From Kineococcus rhizosphaerae (GTDB lineage Bacteria > Actinomycetota > Actinomycetes > Actinomycetales > Kineococcaceae), in the NCBI RefSeq assembly GCF_003002055.1, contig NZ_PVZF01000006.1, forward strand, positions 62,001 through 126,000: a DNA stretch of 64,000 nucleotides, read 5' to 3'. Positions 58,054-64,000 of this stretch are shown here, in pieces. The translations under genes and the position numbers were made by a program. Every line of letters starts with the position of its first letter. Position 1 is the stretch's first letter. The notes under the pieces are model-generated. The model had not been told where the DNA came from. It ran no database searches and saw only the letters and a program-made list of their open reading frames with translations.

Positions 58054-58629
58054 TCAGCGCACGCGGCGGCTGCGGTCGGTGCGGGCGACGGACAGGACCA
58101 CGCGGCCGTGGACGTCGTCGCGGCCGAGGACCTGCCGGGTCTGGGCGCTGATCCGGTTCGCGGCCGCGGCGACCTCGTGCAGGTCCGCGGTGGGTTCGCA
58201 GGTGGCCCGCAGTTCCAGGACGGTCTCGCCGCGGTCGGTGACGGTGCGGCCCTTCGCGCTGCGGACCCCGGGGTGGGTGGCGAGCACGTCGGCGGCGGTG
58301 CGGGCCGGGGCGTCGGCGTCCAGCTGCAGCCGGCCGGTGGCGTCGCTGCCGCCCAGGGTCAGGTCACCGGCGTCGCGGCGGGGCAGGTGGGCGATCAGCC
58401 ACCACACCGCCAGCACGGCCAGGACGAGCGCGGCCGCGGCGGCGGCCGGGGCGAACCACCCGGCGCGCACGGCGTCACCGGCGCCGGAGAAGAGGCGGTC
58501 CCCCGTGCCGGGGACGAGACGGGCCAGCCACCCGCCCCACCAGGCGACGGCGGCGGCCCCGCCCACGAGCAGGACCAGGCCGAGCACGAAGGACGCGAAG
58601 CGGTCGAGACCCAGGACCTTGCGGCTCAT
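58054..58629 (-). CDS. AmaP/DUF6286-like membrane protein of the Asp23 operon
   Basis: 191 residues from the ATG at 58629. Two hydrophobic segments near the N-terminus (FASFVLGLVLLVGGAAAVAWWGGWLARLV; GWFAPAAAAAALVLAVLAVWWLIAHLP), then a soluble alpha/beta domain (ARTAADVLATHPGVRSAKGRTVTDRGETVLELRATCEPTADLHEVAAAANRISAQTRQVLG) resembling the Asp23-binding AmaP domain. Its start overlaps the stop of the previous gene by ATGA. Last gene of the six-gene operon. Probably anchors Asp23 to the membrane. Confidence 0.82.
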   Translation of the reverse strand: MSRKVLGLDRFASFVLGLVLLVGGAAAVAWWGGWLARLVPGTGDRLFSGAGDAVRAGWFAPAAAAAALVLAVLAVWWLIAHLPRRDAGDLTLGGSDATGRLQLDADAPARTAADVLATHPGVRSAKGRTVTDRGETVLELRATCEPTADLHEVAAAANRISAQTRQVLGRDDVHGRVVLSVARTDRSRRVR

Positions 58630-59246
58630 CGGGTGCCGTCCTTCCCGCCCACGCGGGGCGTGTGGAGGTGGAGCTTGACGCGGGGCCGGGGTTCCAGCCC
58701 GCCGACCAGGTCGTCGAGGGACTGCTCGAGCCACCCCCGGACGTCGGCGGAGGTCGCGTGGGCGTGAACCTCCAGGGACCGGCGGGACGCCGTGCTGGAG
58801 GCCTTGAGCACGCCGCCGGTGCCGGTGGCGGTGGCGGTGGCCAGCCGGGCGAGGTCGCGGGTGCTGGTGGTGACGCCCGCACCGGCGCCGCGCAGGGTCA
58901 GGGCGCGCCGGGACCGGCGGGCGAAGGCGCTGACGAGCAGCCACAGACCCACGACGACGGCGACGATCCCGGCGGCCAGGACCACCGGTGCACTGCGGCG
59001 CAGGCCGTCGAGGCCGTCGGCGGCCGGAGCCAGCCAGCGGCTGCCGGACAACGCGCCCCACGCCAGGAGGGCTTCGCGGCCCAGGACGACGGCGACGGCC
59101 AGGAGCAGGACGGCCAGGACGGGGCCGACGGCGCCGATGCGGCCGGCGCCGGTGGGGGCCGAGGCCGGGGTCAGGGGACGGTCCTCGTGGGCGGTGCCCG
59201 CGCCGGGCACCGCCGTGAGGTTCGGGGTGGAGCTGGGACTGGTCAC
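58626..59246 (-). CDS. DUF6286-like membrane protein of the Asp23 operon
   Basis: 206 residues. A disordered N-terminus (SSTPNLTAVPGAGTAHEDRPLTPASAPTG) precedes hydrophobic segments VLAVLLLAVAVVLGREALL and APVVLAAGIVAVVVGLWLLVSAF, then ALTLRGAGAGVTTSTRDLARLATATATGTGGVLKASSTASRRSLEVHAHATSADVRGWLEQSLDDLVGGLEPRPRVKLHLHTP. The layout parallels the gene at 58054 and suggests a duplicated AmaP-like anchor. Overlaps neighbours at both ends (ATGA/GTGA). Confidence 0.8.
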   Translation of the reverse strand: MTSPSSTPNLTAVPGAGTAHEDRPLTPASAPTGAGRIGAVGPVLAVLLLAVAVVLGREALLAWGALSGSRWLAPAADGLDGLRRSAPVVLAAGIVAVVVGLWLLVSAFARRSRRALTLRGAGAGVTTSTRDLARLATATATGTGGVLKASSTASRRSLEVHAHATSADVRGWLEQSLDDLVGGLEPRPRVKLHLHTPRVGGKDGTR

Positions 59247-59716
59247 TGGACCCTCCGTCGGGTGTCGCGCTCGGACAGGACGTACCGGTCGACGGTCACG
59301 TCGCAGGCGTCGACGGTGTACCCGCCGAGGTGGGCCAGCCGGTCGCGGACGTGGTCGCGGACGGCGGCCGCGAGTTCCGCCGCCGGGACGGGCCAGACGG
59401 CGGCGACGTGGACGTGGACGCGGACGCGGTCCCCGGCGCGGGTGCAGTCGACGCTCGGCAGGGAACGGCCGAGCACGTCGTCCACGGCCCCTCCCACGGC
59501 CTTGCGGACCTGGTCGGTGGTGCCGGACCCGCCCCCGGTCCCGCCGCCGGTGCGGACCGAGCCGGGGACGTCGGCGGCGGCGCGGGTGGCGATGCGCTCG
59601 GCGACGCGGTCGGCGACGTCGGTGCGGCCCCGCTCGGCGGCGTCGGGGCGGCCGGGGTCCGTCGCGCCCCGGGTGGTGGCGGTGTCCAGGGCGCCGAGGG
59701 TGCCGACGTCAGCCAC
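59243..59716 (-). CDS. Asp23/Gls24-like envelope stress protein
   Basis: 157 residues from the GTG at 59716, inside the end of the small DUF2273-like gene. Upstream sequence in this frame is a shadow of that gene. VADRVAERIATRAAADVPGSVRTGGG, then DRVRVHVHVAAVWPVPAAELAAAVRDHVRDRLAHLGGYTVDACDVTVDRYVL show the Asp23 fold (helix, strand pairs V-H-V-H-V, helix, strand). A divergent copy next to the main Asp23 gene at 60370. No clear RBS; translated by coupling. Confidence 0.78.
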   Translation of the reverse strand: MADVGTLGALDTATTRGATDPGRPDAAERGRTDVADRVAERIATRAAADVPGSVRTGGGTGGGSGTTDQVRKAVGGAVDDVLGRSLPSVDCTRAGDRVRVHVHVAAVWPVPAAELAAAVRDHVRDRLAHLGGYTVDACDVTVDRYVLSERDTRRRVQ

Positions 59717-59888
59717 GGCTGCGTCCCGGGAGGAGGGAGCCGAGGTCGATGCGGCCCTCGAGGTGGGCGCCGATGCCGTAGCCGATGGCGGCGAAGAGCA
59801 GGGCGAGCAGGAACCAGCCACCGCCGGCGGTTCCGGCGATGAGGGCCAGCAGCAGACCGGCCAGCAGGCCGGTGGTCGACGACGACAT
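59709..59888 (-). CDS. DUF2273-like small membrane protein
   Basis: 59 residues from the ATG at 59888, with GAGGAGAACTG upstream: MSSSTTGLLAGLLLALIAGT, then GWFLLALLFAAIGYGIGAHLEGRIDLGSLLPGRSRG. Two close hydrophobic helices with Gly-rich packing match DUF2273 proteins of Asp23 operons. It is too short to be picked up by a simple ORF cutoff. Overlaps the next gene's start by 8 nt. Confidence 0.82.
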   Translation of the reverse strand: MSSSTTGLLAGLLLALIAGTAGGGWFLLALLFAAIGYGIGAHLEGRIDLGSLLPGRSRG

Positions 59889-59956
59889 CAGTTCTCCTCA
59901 GGTCGTGGGTGGGTTTCGACCGGCTGGGCCCGTCGCGGAGGACGGGTCCGGCCGGC

Positions 59957-60373
59957 TCAGGTCCGCGGGTCCACCACGTCGGCGACGTGGACCAGGACGG
60001 GGGCGCGGACGCCCCGGGCGGTGAAGGTCGCGCTCACCGCGGCGTGCACCGCAGCGGCGGTCTCGCGGACCGGGGCGGCGGCGGTGACCACCACGTGGAC
60101 CTCCACGGGCGTCACCCCCGCACCGCCCGCCGGCCCGGTGAGCACCTCCTCGCGCACCCGGACACCGGGCACGCGGCGACCGGGCAGGTAGGTCCCGACC
60201 TCCCCCAGGACCCCGGGGTGCAGGGCGCTGACCCCCGGGACGGCACGGACGACCTCGGCGAGTTCGTCGGCCAGCCGTTCGAGCAGAACTGGTTCCGCGG
60301 GAGTTCCGGGAGTTCCGGGAGTTCCGGGGTGCACGGTGCGGACGGGGGTTCCCGGGGATCCGGGGGTCGTCAC
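59957..60373 (-). CDS. Asp23/Gls24-like protein
   Basis: 138 residues from GTG 60373, overlapping the stop of the Asp23 gene. N-terminal low-complexity (SPGTPVRTVHPGTPGTPGTPAEP, encoded by three GAGTTCCGG tandem units, 60301-60327), then LERLADELAEVVRAVPGVSALHPGVLGEVGTYLPGRRVPGVRV and VTPVEVHVVVTAAAPVRETAAAVHAAVSATFTARGVRAPVLVHVADVV, the alternate strand-helix pattern of Asp23. Second copy in the operon. Confidence 0.82.
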   Translation of the reverse strand: MTTPGSPGTPVRTVHPGTPGTPGTPAEPVLLERLADELAEVVRAVPGVSALHPGVLGEVGTYLPGRRVPGVRVREEVLTGPAGGAGVTPVEVHVVVTAAAPVRETAAAVHAAVSATFTARGVRAPVLVHVADVVDPRT

Positions 60374-60873
60374 TGGACCCGCGCGGTGGGCTTCTCGGTG
60401 TCCTCGTCGTCCTCGGGCAGGTGGATGTCGGAGACCTCGAGGTTGACCTCGGTGACCTCCAGGCCGGTCATGCGTTCCACGGAGGCGATGACGTTGCGGC
60501 GCACCGCAGCGGTGAGGTCGGCGATGGGGACGCCGTACTCGGCGATGAGTTCGATGTCGATGGCAGCCTGGCGCTCGCCGACCTCCACCGAAACCCCCTG
60601 GGCGCGGTTGACGCGGCCGCCGGGGATGCGCTCGCGCAGGGCGCCGACGGCGCGGGCGGCGCCACCGCCGAGGGCGTGCACGCCGGAGACGTCACCCGCG
60701 GCGATCCCGGCGATCTTGGACACGACGGTGTCGGCGATGGTGGTGCTTCCGTGGTCGCTGCCGAGGCCGTTCCCGGTACCGGTGCGGGAGGCGTTCCCGA
60801 GGCCGTTGCCGAGGCCGGGCGTCCCGGTGCCGGCGGCGGTGGGGCGGGTCGTGGTGGCGGTGGTGTCAGCCAT
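60370..60873 (-). CDS. Asp23/Gls24 family envelope stress response protein
   Basis: 167 residues. N-terminal disordered Thr/Gly-rich (TATTTRPTAAGTGTPGLGNG), then a clear Asp23 core: TIADTVVSKIAGIAAGDVSGVHALGGGAARAVGALRERIPGGRVNRAQGVSVEVGERQAAIDIELIAEYGVPIADLTAAVRRNVIASVERMTGLEVTEVNLEVSDIHLPEDDE. In Firmicutes Asp23 coats the membrane and is SigB-controlled. First gene of the operon; ATG start at 60873, AGGAGGAACCC upstream. Divergent from the aquaporin; two CRP/GlxR-like sites lie between. Confidence 0.94.
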   Translation of the reverse strand: MADTTATTTRPTAAGTGTPGLGNGLGNASRTGTGNGLGSDHGSTTIADTVVSKIAGIAAGDVSGVHALGGGAARAVGALRERIPGGRVNRAQGVSVEVGERQAAIDIELIAEYGVPIADLTAAVRRNVIASVERMTGLEVTEVNLEVSDIHLPEDDEDTEKPTARVQ

Positions 60874-60982
60874 GGGTTCCTCCTGCTGCTGTGGTGAGGT
60901 GCCGGTCGTCTCGGTGCGGCCGGTCGGTTGCGCTCACGACGGGTTGGAGCGCCGGAACCCGGTTTCGTCACGGTGTTCATCG

Positions 60983-60998
60983 TGTGAGCTGTGTCACA
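60983..60998. promoter_or_regulatory. CRP/GlxR-like site 1
   Basis: TGTGAGCTGTGTCACA: perfect TGTGA-N6-TCACA, 110 bp upstream of the Asp23 start and 259 bp upstream of the aquaporin start. No other feature is recognisable in most of the 380-bp region 60874-61256 besides site 2 and GC-rich direct repeats near 61140-61170. Confidence 0.6.
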
Positions 60999-61016
60999 TC
61001 TCCTCGCCCCTGATGA

Positions 61017-61032
61017 CGTGATGCAGGTCACA
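61017..61032. promoter_or_regulatory. CRP/GlxR-like site 2
   Basis: CGTGATGCAGGTCACA: (C)GTGA-N6-TCACA, one mismatch. Its centre is 34 bp from site 1, roughly three turns. Same spacing class as paired cAMP-CRP/GlxR sites; binding is inference. Confidence 0.55.
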
Positions 61033-61256
61033 CAGTGGTTCCCGTGAGTTTCCCGGGTCTGCGCGCTCTCACCCGGTGTCGTCCACCGCCCGCGGAACGG
61101 TCCCGGCGCGGACGCGGGTTCTCCGGAACCCCGTCCCGCAGACCCCGTTCCGGACGACTCACCGGACCCCGTTCCCGAAACCCGGGCGCGGGGGACGTAC
61201 GGGACACCGCCGCACCGCGCAGGCCAGAACCCGAGAAACCCCGAGGAGGAGTCCCC

Positions 61257-62054
61257 GTGAACACCCGCGCTTCGTCCGATCCCGTCGAGGTCCGCAGGTC
61301 CGGCCCGTCCAGGCCGCGCAGCACCGCAGGGGGTTCGGGCCTGTTCGGCAGCAGTCCCGGAACCCGGCTGCTGCGGTCGGCGACCGCCGAGGTCGTCGGG
61401 ACCTTCGTCCTCGTCCTCGCGGGGACGGCCACCGCCATCGGCGCCGGCCAGGCGCAACCCGTCTACCAACTGGTGGCCGTGGTCCTGGCCTTCGGCATCG
61501 CGCTGGCGGCCATGGCCGCCACGCTCGGCCACGTCTCCGGGTGCCACCTCAACCCCGCGGTGACGCTGGCCCTCGCCACCACCCGGAGGTTCCCGTGGCG
61601 CGCCGTCCCGGCCTACGTCGTGGCCCAACTGCTCGGAGGGGTGCTGGGGTCCCTGGCCGCCTGGGGTGCGTACTCCGGCAGCGGTCGCGACGTCGTCGCC
61701 CTGTCCGCGACCGTCCCCGCCGACGGCGTCGGCACCGGTCGGGCGTTCTTCGTCGAGGCCGTCGTGACGTTCGTCCTCGTGCTCGTCGTCATCTCCGTCG
61801 CCACCGACGAGCGTGTCCCCGGTGGCCTGGCGCCCCTCGCCGTCGGCGCGGCCCTCGCCACGGCCATCTTCATCGCCGGACCGGTCACCGGCGGCGCCGT
61901 GAACCCCGCCCGCGCGTTCGGTCCCGCGGTGGTCTCGGGCACCACGACCTCGTTGTGGCTGTACCTCGTCGCCCCCGTCGTCGGGGGCCTCGTGGCGGCG
62001 GTCCTCTACGACCGGCTGCTGCGGCCCGCCGCACCGCCCGCCGAGGCGGACTGA
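61257..62054 (+). CDS. MIP-family aquaporin/glycerol channel
   Basis: 265 residues from GTG 61257 (GAGGAGGAG upstream). Six hydrophobic segments plus the two half-helix motifs: SGCHLNPAVTLALATTRRFPW (first NPA) and GGAVNPARAFGPAVVSG (second NPA). Conducts water or glycerol. Residues at the ar/R filter near the second motif include Arg in NPARAFGPA, typical of both types; selectivity unclear. 47 bp upstream of the small membrane-protein gene. Confidence 0.92.
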   Translation: MNTRASSDPVEVRRSGPSRPRSTAGGSGLFGSSPGTRLLRSATAEVVGTFVLVLAGTATAIGAGQAQPVYQLVAVVLAFGIALAAMAATLGHVSGCHLNPAVTLALATTRRFPWRAVPAYVVAQLLGGVLGSLAAWGAYSGSGRDVVALSATVPADGVGTGRAFFVEAVVTFVLVLVVISVATDERVPGGLAPLAVGAALATAIFIAGPVTGGAVNPARAFGPAVVSGTTTSLWLYLVAPVVGGLVAAVLYDRLLRPAAPPAEAD

Positions 62055-62101
62055 TCCGACCACCGCCCTGCCCGTCCCCGGTCCACGAGGAGGAACCCAC
62101 C

Positions 62102-62503
62102 GTGCACCGCTCCCGAGCGTCCGCGACCCGCTTCCCCGTCTCCCGCAGGCCGCGCGTCGTGCGCGCGTCGGTGGGCGCCGCCCTCGTCGACCTGACCCTC
62201 CTGCTGGTCCTGGGTCCCGTCCTCGGCCTCGTGGGCACGGCGGCCGCCGTGGGCCCGGTCCTGCAGGTCCCGTACGCGGGCATCACCGTCGTCGTCGGCC
62301 TGGCCCTGCTCCTCTCGGTCGCCTGCGTGGTCGGGGCGTACCGCACCCGCGTCGGCTGGCTCGGCTGGACCCTCGTCGCGGTCGGGGTGCTGCTCGCCCT
62401 GCTGGCCTCGCTCTGGCCGCTCCTGGCCACGGCCGACGCAGCCGTCGACAGCGCCAGGGACGTCTGGCCCTGGATCTCCCGGCTCCTGCGCGACGTCACC
62501 TGA
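62102..62503 (+). CDS. Small membrane protein
   Basis: 133 residues from GTG 62102 (GAGGAGGAACCCACC upstream). Three to four hydrophobic segments (VGAALVDLTLLLVLGPVLGLVGTAAAVGPVL, AGITVVVGLALLLSVACVVGAY, WLGWTLVAVGVLLALLASLWPLLA). No family recognised. 47 bp after the aquaporin, so same operon. Basic N-terminus suggests an inside orientation. Confidence 0.7.
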   Translation: MHRSRASATRFPVSRRPRVVRASVGAALVDLTLLLVLGPVLGLVGTAAAVGPVLQVPYAGITVVVGLALLLSVACVVGAYRTRVGWLGWTLVAVGVLLALLASLWPLLATADAAVDSARDVWPWISRLLRDVT

Positions 62504-62651
62504 GCACCGGGGCGAGCGCCGGGGCACCGGTTCCTGCGCCTGGACCCGGCCCCGCCACGCCCCGAACGCCTCCCCCGCCATCGTCGTCCTGCCTGCGGTG
62601 CAGGCGTGCTCGACGTGGAGCAGCGTCGGGACGGCGCGAGCCGGTGCGGGA

Positions 62652-62885
62652 TCAGCGCGCCCCGCGCGGCGCGAGTTCGTAGCGGGTCCGGCGCCTGACC
62701 GACTCGCCGAACAGGCACAGACCGGCGTTCACCAGCACCAGGCCCACGGTCCCCTGCCCTGTCCACCGCGACGTCGCGGCACCCGTCGTCCGGCGCTGGG
62801 CGGCGTCGACGGCGGTGCTCAGACCGGCCCCCACGAGCAGCAACCCCGCCGGTGCCAGCCGCTTCCAGGCGGCGAGATCGTCCAC
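62652..62885 (-). CDS. Small membrane protein, unknown
   Basis: 77 residues from the GTG at 62885: MDDLAAWKRLAPAGLLLVGAGLSTAVDAAQRRTTG, then VGLVLVNAGLCLFGESVRRRTRYELAPRGAR. Two hydrophobic stretches with basic flanks. The reading frame runs far upstream but with no credible start. Convergent with the previous plus-strand gene, 148 bp away. No family recognised. Confidence 0.6.
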   Translation of the reverse strand: MDDLAAWKRLAPAGLLLVGAGLSTAVDAAQRRTTGAATSRWTGQGTVGLVLVNAGLCLFGESVRRRTRYELAPRGAR

Positions 62886-62978
62886 GTGACCAGTCTGCCT
62901 CCGATGACGTCCACCGCCCCTCGGAACCGTGTCGCGACGTGCACCCACTACCGCAGCACGGTTCGAACGAGAGCCCCT

Positions 62979-62996
62979 CACGCCCCGCGGGGCGTG
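62979..62996. promoter_or_regulatory. 18-bp perfect palindrome
   Basis: CACGCCCCGCGGGGCGTG with no spacer, in the 318-bp gap (62886-63203) between the minus-strand small-protein gene and the PhyH-like gene. 207 bp upstream of the latter. No gene is visible in the gap. Could be an operator or a cruciform. Confidence 0.4.
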
Positions 62997-63203
62997 CACG
63001 GAACGGAGTGCCCTGGTTGCGGGAGACGCTGGTGCAGGGACGGGGCCCTGAGGTGCGCGCGGTGAGGTCACGGGCCACCCGCTGACGCCGAACGGCTCGA
63101 CGACGGACATCCGCTCCGGCGAGCAGGTGGTCTCGGGGGATCGTGGACGGCGCCGTCGAGGGCTGAGACTCTCGTCGCACCACTCGTCACCCGGAGGACA
63201 CCC

Positions 63204-64000
63204 GTGAGCACCAGCACCAGCTCCACCGCGCCGCTCAGCGACGCGCAGGTCGAGCACTTCCTCGACAAGGGCTACGTCGTCCTGGAGCACTGCTTCGACG
63301 CCGAGCAGGCGGCCCCGATCGTGGACCGCGCCTGGGAGCGCCTCGGCGTGGACCGCGACGACCCCTCGACGTGGGACCGCCCGCGCGTGCACCTGCCCTC
63401 GGTCGAGCACGTCGACGCCGAGACGTTCGCCCCCACGGCCTTCACCGCCGCCTGCCAGCTGCTCGGCGGCCGCGACCGCGTCGAGACCCCCTGGCGCTGG
63501 AGCGACGGGATCATCGCCAACCTCGGCGTCGGGGCCGACCGCCCCTTCGAGGAACCCTCGTCCGCGGTGGGTGGCTGGCACAAGGACGGCGACTTCTTCC
63601 GCCACTTCCTGGACTCCCCCGAGCAGGGGCTCCTGACCATCGTGCTGTGGACCGACGTGGTGTCCCGGGGCGGGGGGACGTTCGTGGCGACCGACTCCGT
63701 CGGCGTGGTGGCCCGCTTCCTGGCCGAGCACCCCGAGGGCGTCCTGCCCGACGTGCTGCAGCAGACCCGGCTGATCGAGCAGTGCCACGAGTTCGTCGAG
63801 CTGACGGGCGAGGCGGGCGACGTGGTCCTCATGCACCCGTTCGTGCTGCACGCGACGTCGCAGAACGTCCTGCTCGCGCAGCGGCTCATCACCAACCCGC
63901 CGCTCAGCCTCAAGGAGCCCCTGGACTTCGACCGCCCCGACCCCGCGCAGTCCTCGCCGGTCGAGCAGGCCGTCCTGCGCGGGCTCGGCGTGGAGCGCTT
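63204..64000 (+). CDS. Phytanoyl-CoA dioxygenase-like Fe(II)/2-oxoglutarate oxygenase, 3' truncated by the window
   Basis: At least 265 residues, running off the end. GTG start at 63204 with GGAGGACACCC upstream: MSTSTSSTAPLSDAQVEHFLDKGYVVLEHCFDAEQAAPIVDRAW. Fe(II) ligands: first His-x-Asp in GGWHKDGDFFRHFLD, distal His in VLMHPFVLHATSQN, and then Arg in QRLITNPPLSL for 2-oxoglutarate. Hydroxylates an unknown substrate. The remaining C-terminus lies beyond 64000. Confidence 0.88.
   Translation, partial: MSTSTSSTAPLSDAQVEHFLDKGYVVLEHCFDAEQAAPIVDRAWERLGVDRDDPSTWDRPRVHLPSVEHVDAETFAPTAFTAACQLLGGRDRVETPWRWSDGIIANLGVGADRPFEEPSSAVGGWHKDGDFFRHFLDSPEQGLLTIVLWTDVVSRGGGTFVATDSVGVVARFLAEHPEGVLPDVLQQTRLIEQCHEFVELTGEAGDVVLMHPFVLHATSQNVLLAQRLITNPPLSLKEPLDFDRPDPAQSSPVEQAVLRGLGVER

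Overview
The window reads as chromosome of a very GC-rich actinomycete. Many starts are GTG, stop-start overlaps of the GTGA/ATGA type are common, and there are several GAF-ANTAR regulators, STAS/anti-sigma proteins, a SigB/SigF-type sigma factor and many stress proteins. The gene set is close to what I know of Kineococcus (Kineosporiales). That assignment is inference; no rRNA or other taxonomic marker lies in the window.

Layout. 1-4728: end of a DeoR regulator, then a sugar operon (Gfo/Idh/MocA oxidoreductase, lipoprotein binding protein, two permeases). 4822-6771: VOC protein, short-chain dehydrogenase and a divergent TetR regulator with two palindromic sites. 6795-14261: a second sugar operon on the minus strand (GH4 glycosidase, binding protein, two permeases, SIS isomerase, BadF-type kinase) with a divergent DeoR regulator and operator. 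Neither transporter has its own ATPase. 14350-17549: DGPF/YCII protein with an ECF42-type sigma factor, then RecQ. 17546-29003: a stress block with three SDR or small stress proteins, a spore-photoproduct-lyase-like radical SAM protein, GH15 glycosidase, DUF3072/DUF3140/SRPBCC proteins, a broken RsbU-like phosphatase, two STAS proteins, DUF4383 and Mn-catalase. 29255-39818: a frameshifted AraC gene, CheB and CheR-PAS enzymes without chemoreceptors, four ANTAR proteins, a STAS protein and a SigB-type sigma factor. 39701-44226: epimerase, Rieske protein, alcohol dehydrogenase and FUSC protein. 44240-44349: a 21-bp-phased repeat cassette. 44374-47398: an operon joining an acyl-CoA-dehydrogenase-like protein, a PIG-L deacetylase/NodS-like methyltransferase fusion and a glycosyltransferase. 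47495-53982: HATPase and STAS partner-switch genes, sugar isomerase, two overlapping c-di-GMP genes and a NodB-like deacetylase. 54028-57172: two secreted proteins sharing an I36-type N-terminus but with different wall-active C-termini (CHAP and SpoIID), beside a LuxR regulator and an 18-bp dyad. 57293-60873: RidA, CsbD and a complete six-gene Asp23/Gls24 envelope-stress operon, divergent from an aquaporin with two CRP/GlxR-like sites between. 62102-64000: small membrane proteins and the start of a PhyH-like dioxygenase.

Common theme. Much of the window looks like one general-stress network: partner-switch proteins, a SigB-type sigma factor, and target genes carrying GNTT-N15-GGGTAG promoters. 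In three of these the start codon lies exactly 9 nt after the -10 element, which predicts leaderless mRNAs. Two regulatory genes are visibly broken: the RsbU-like phosphatase and the AraC regulator.
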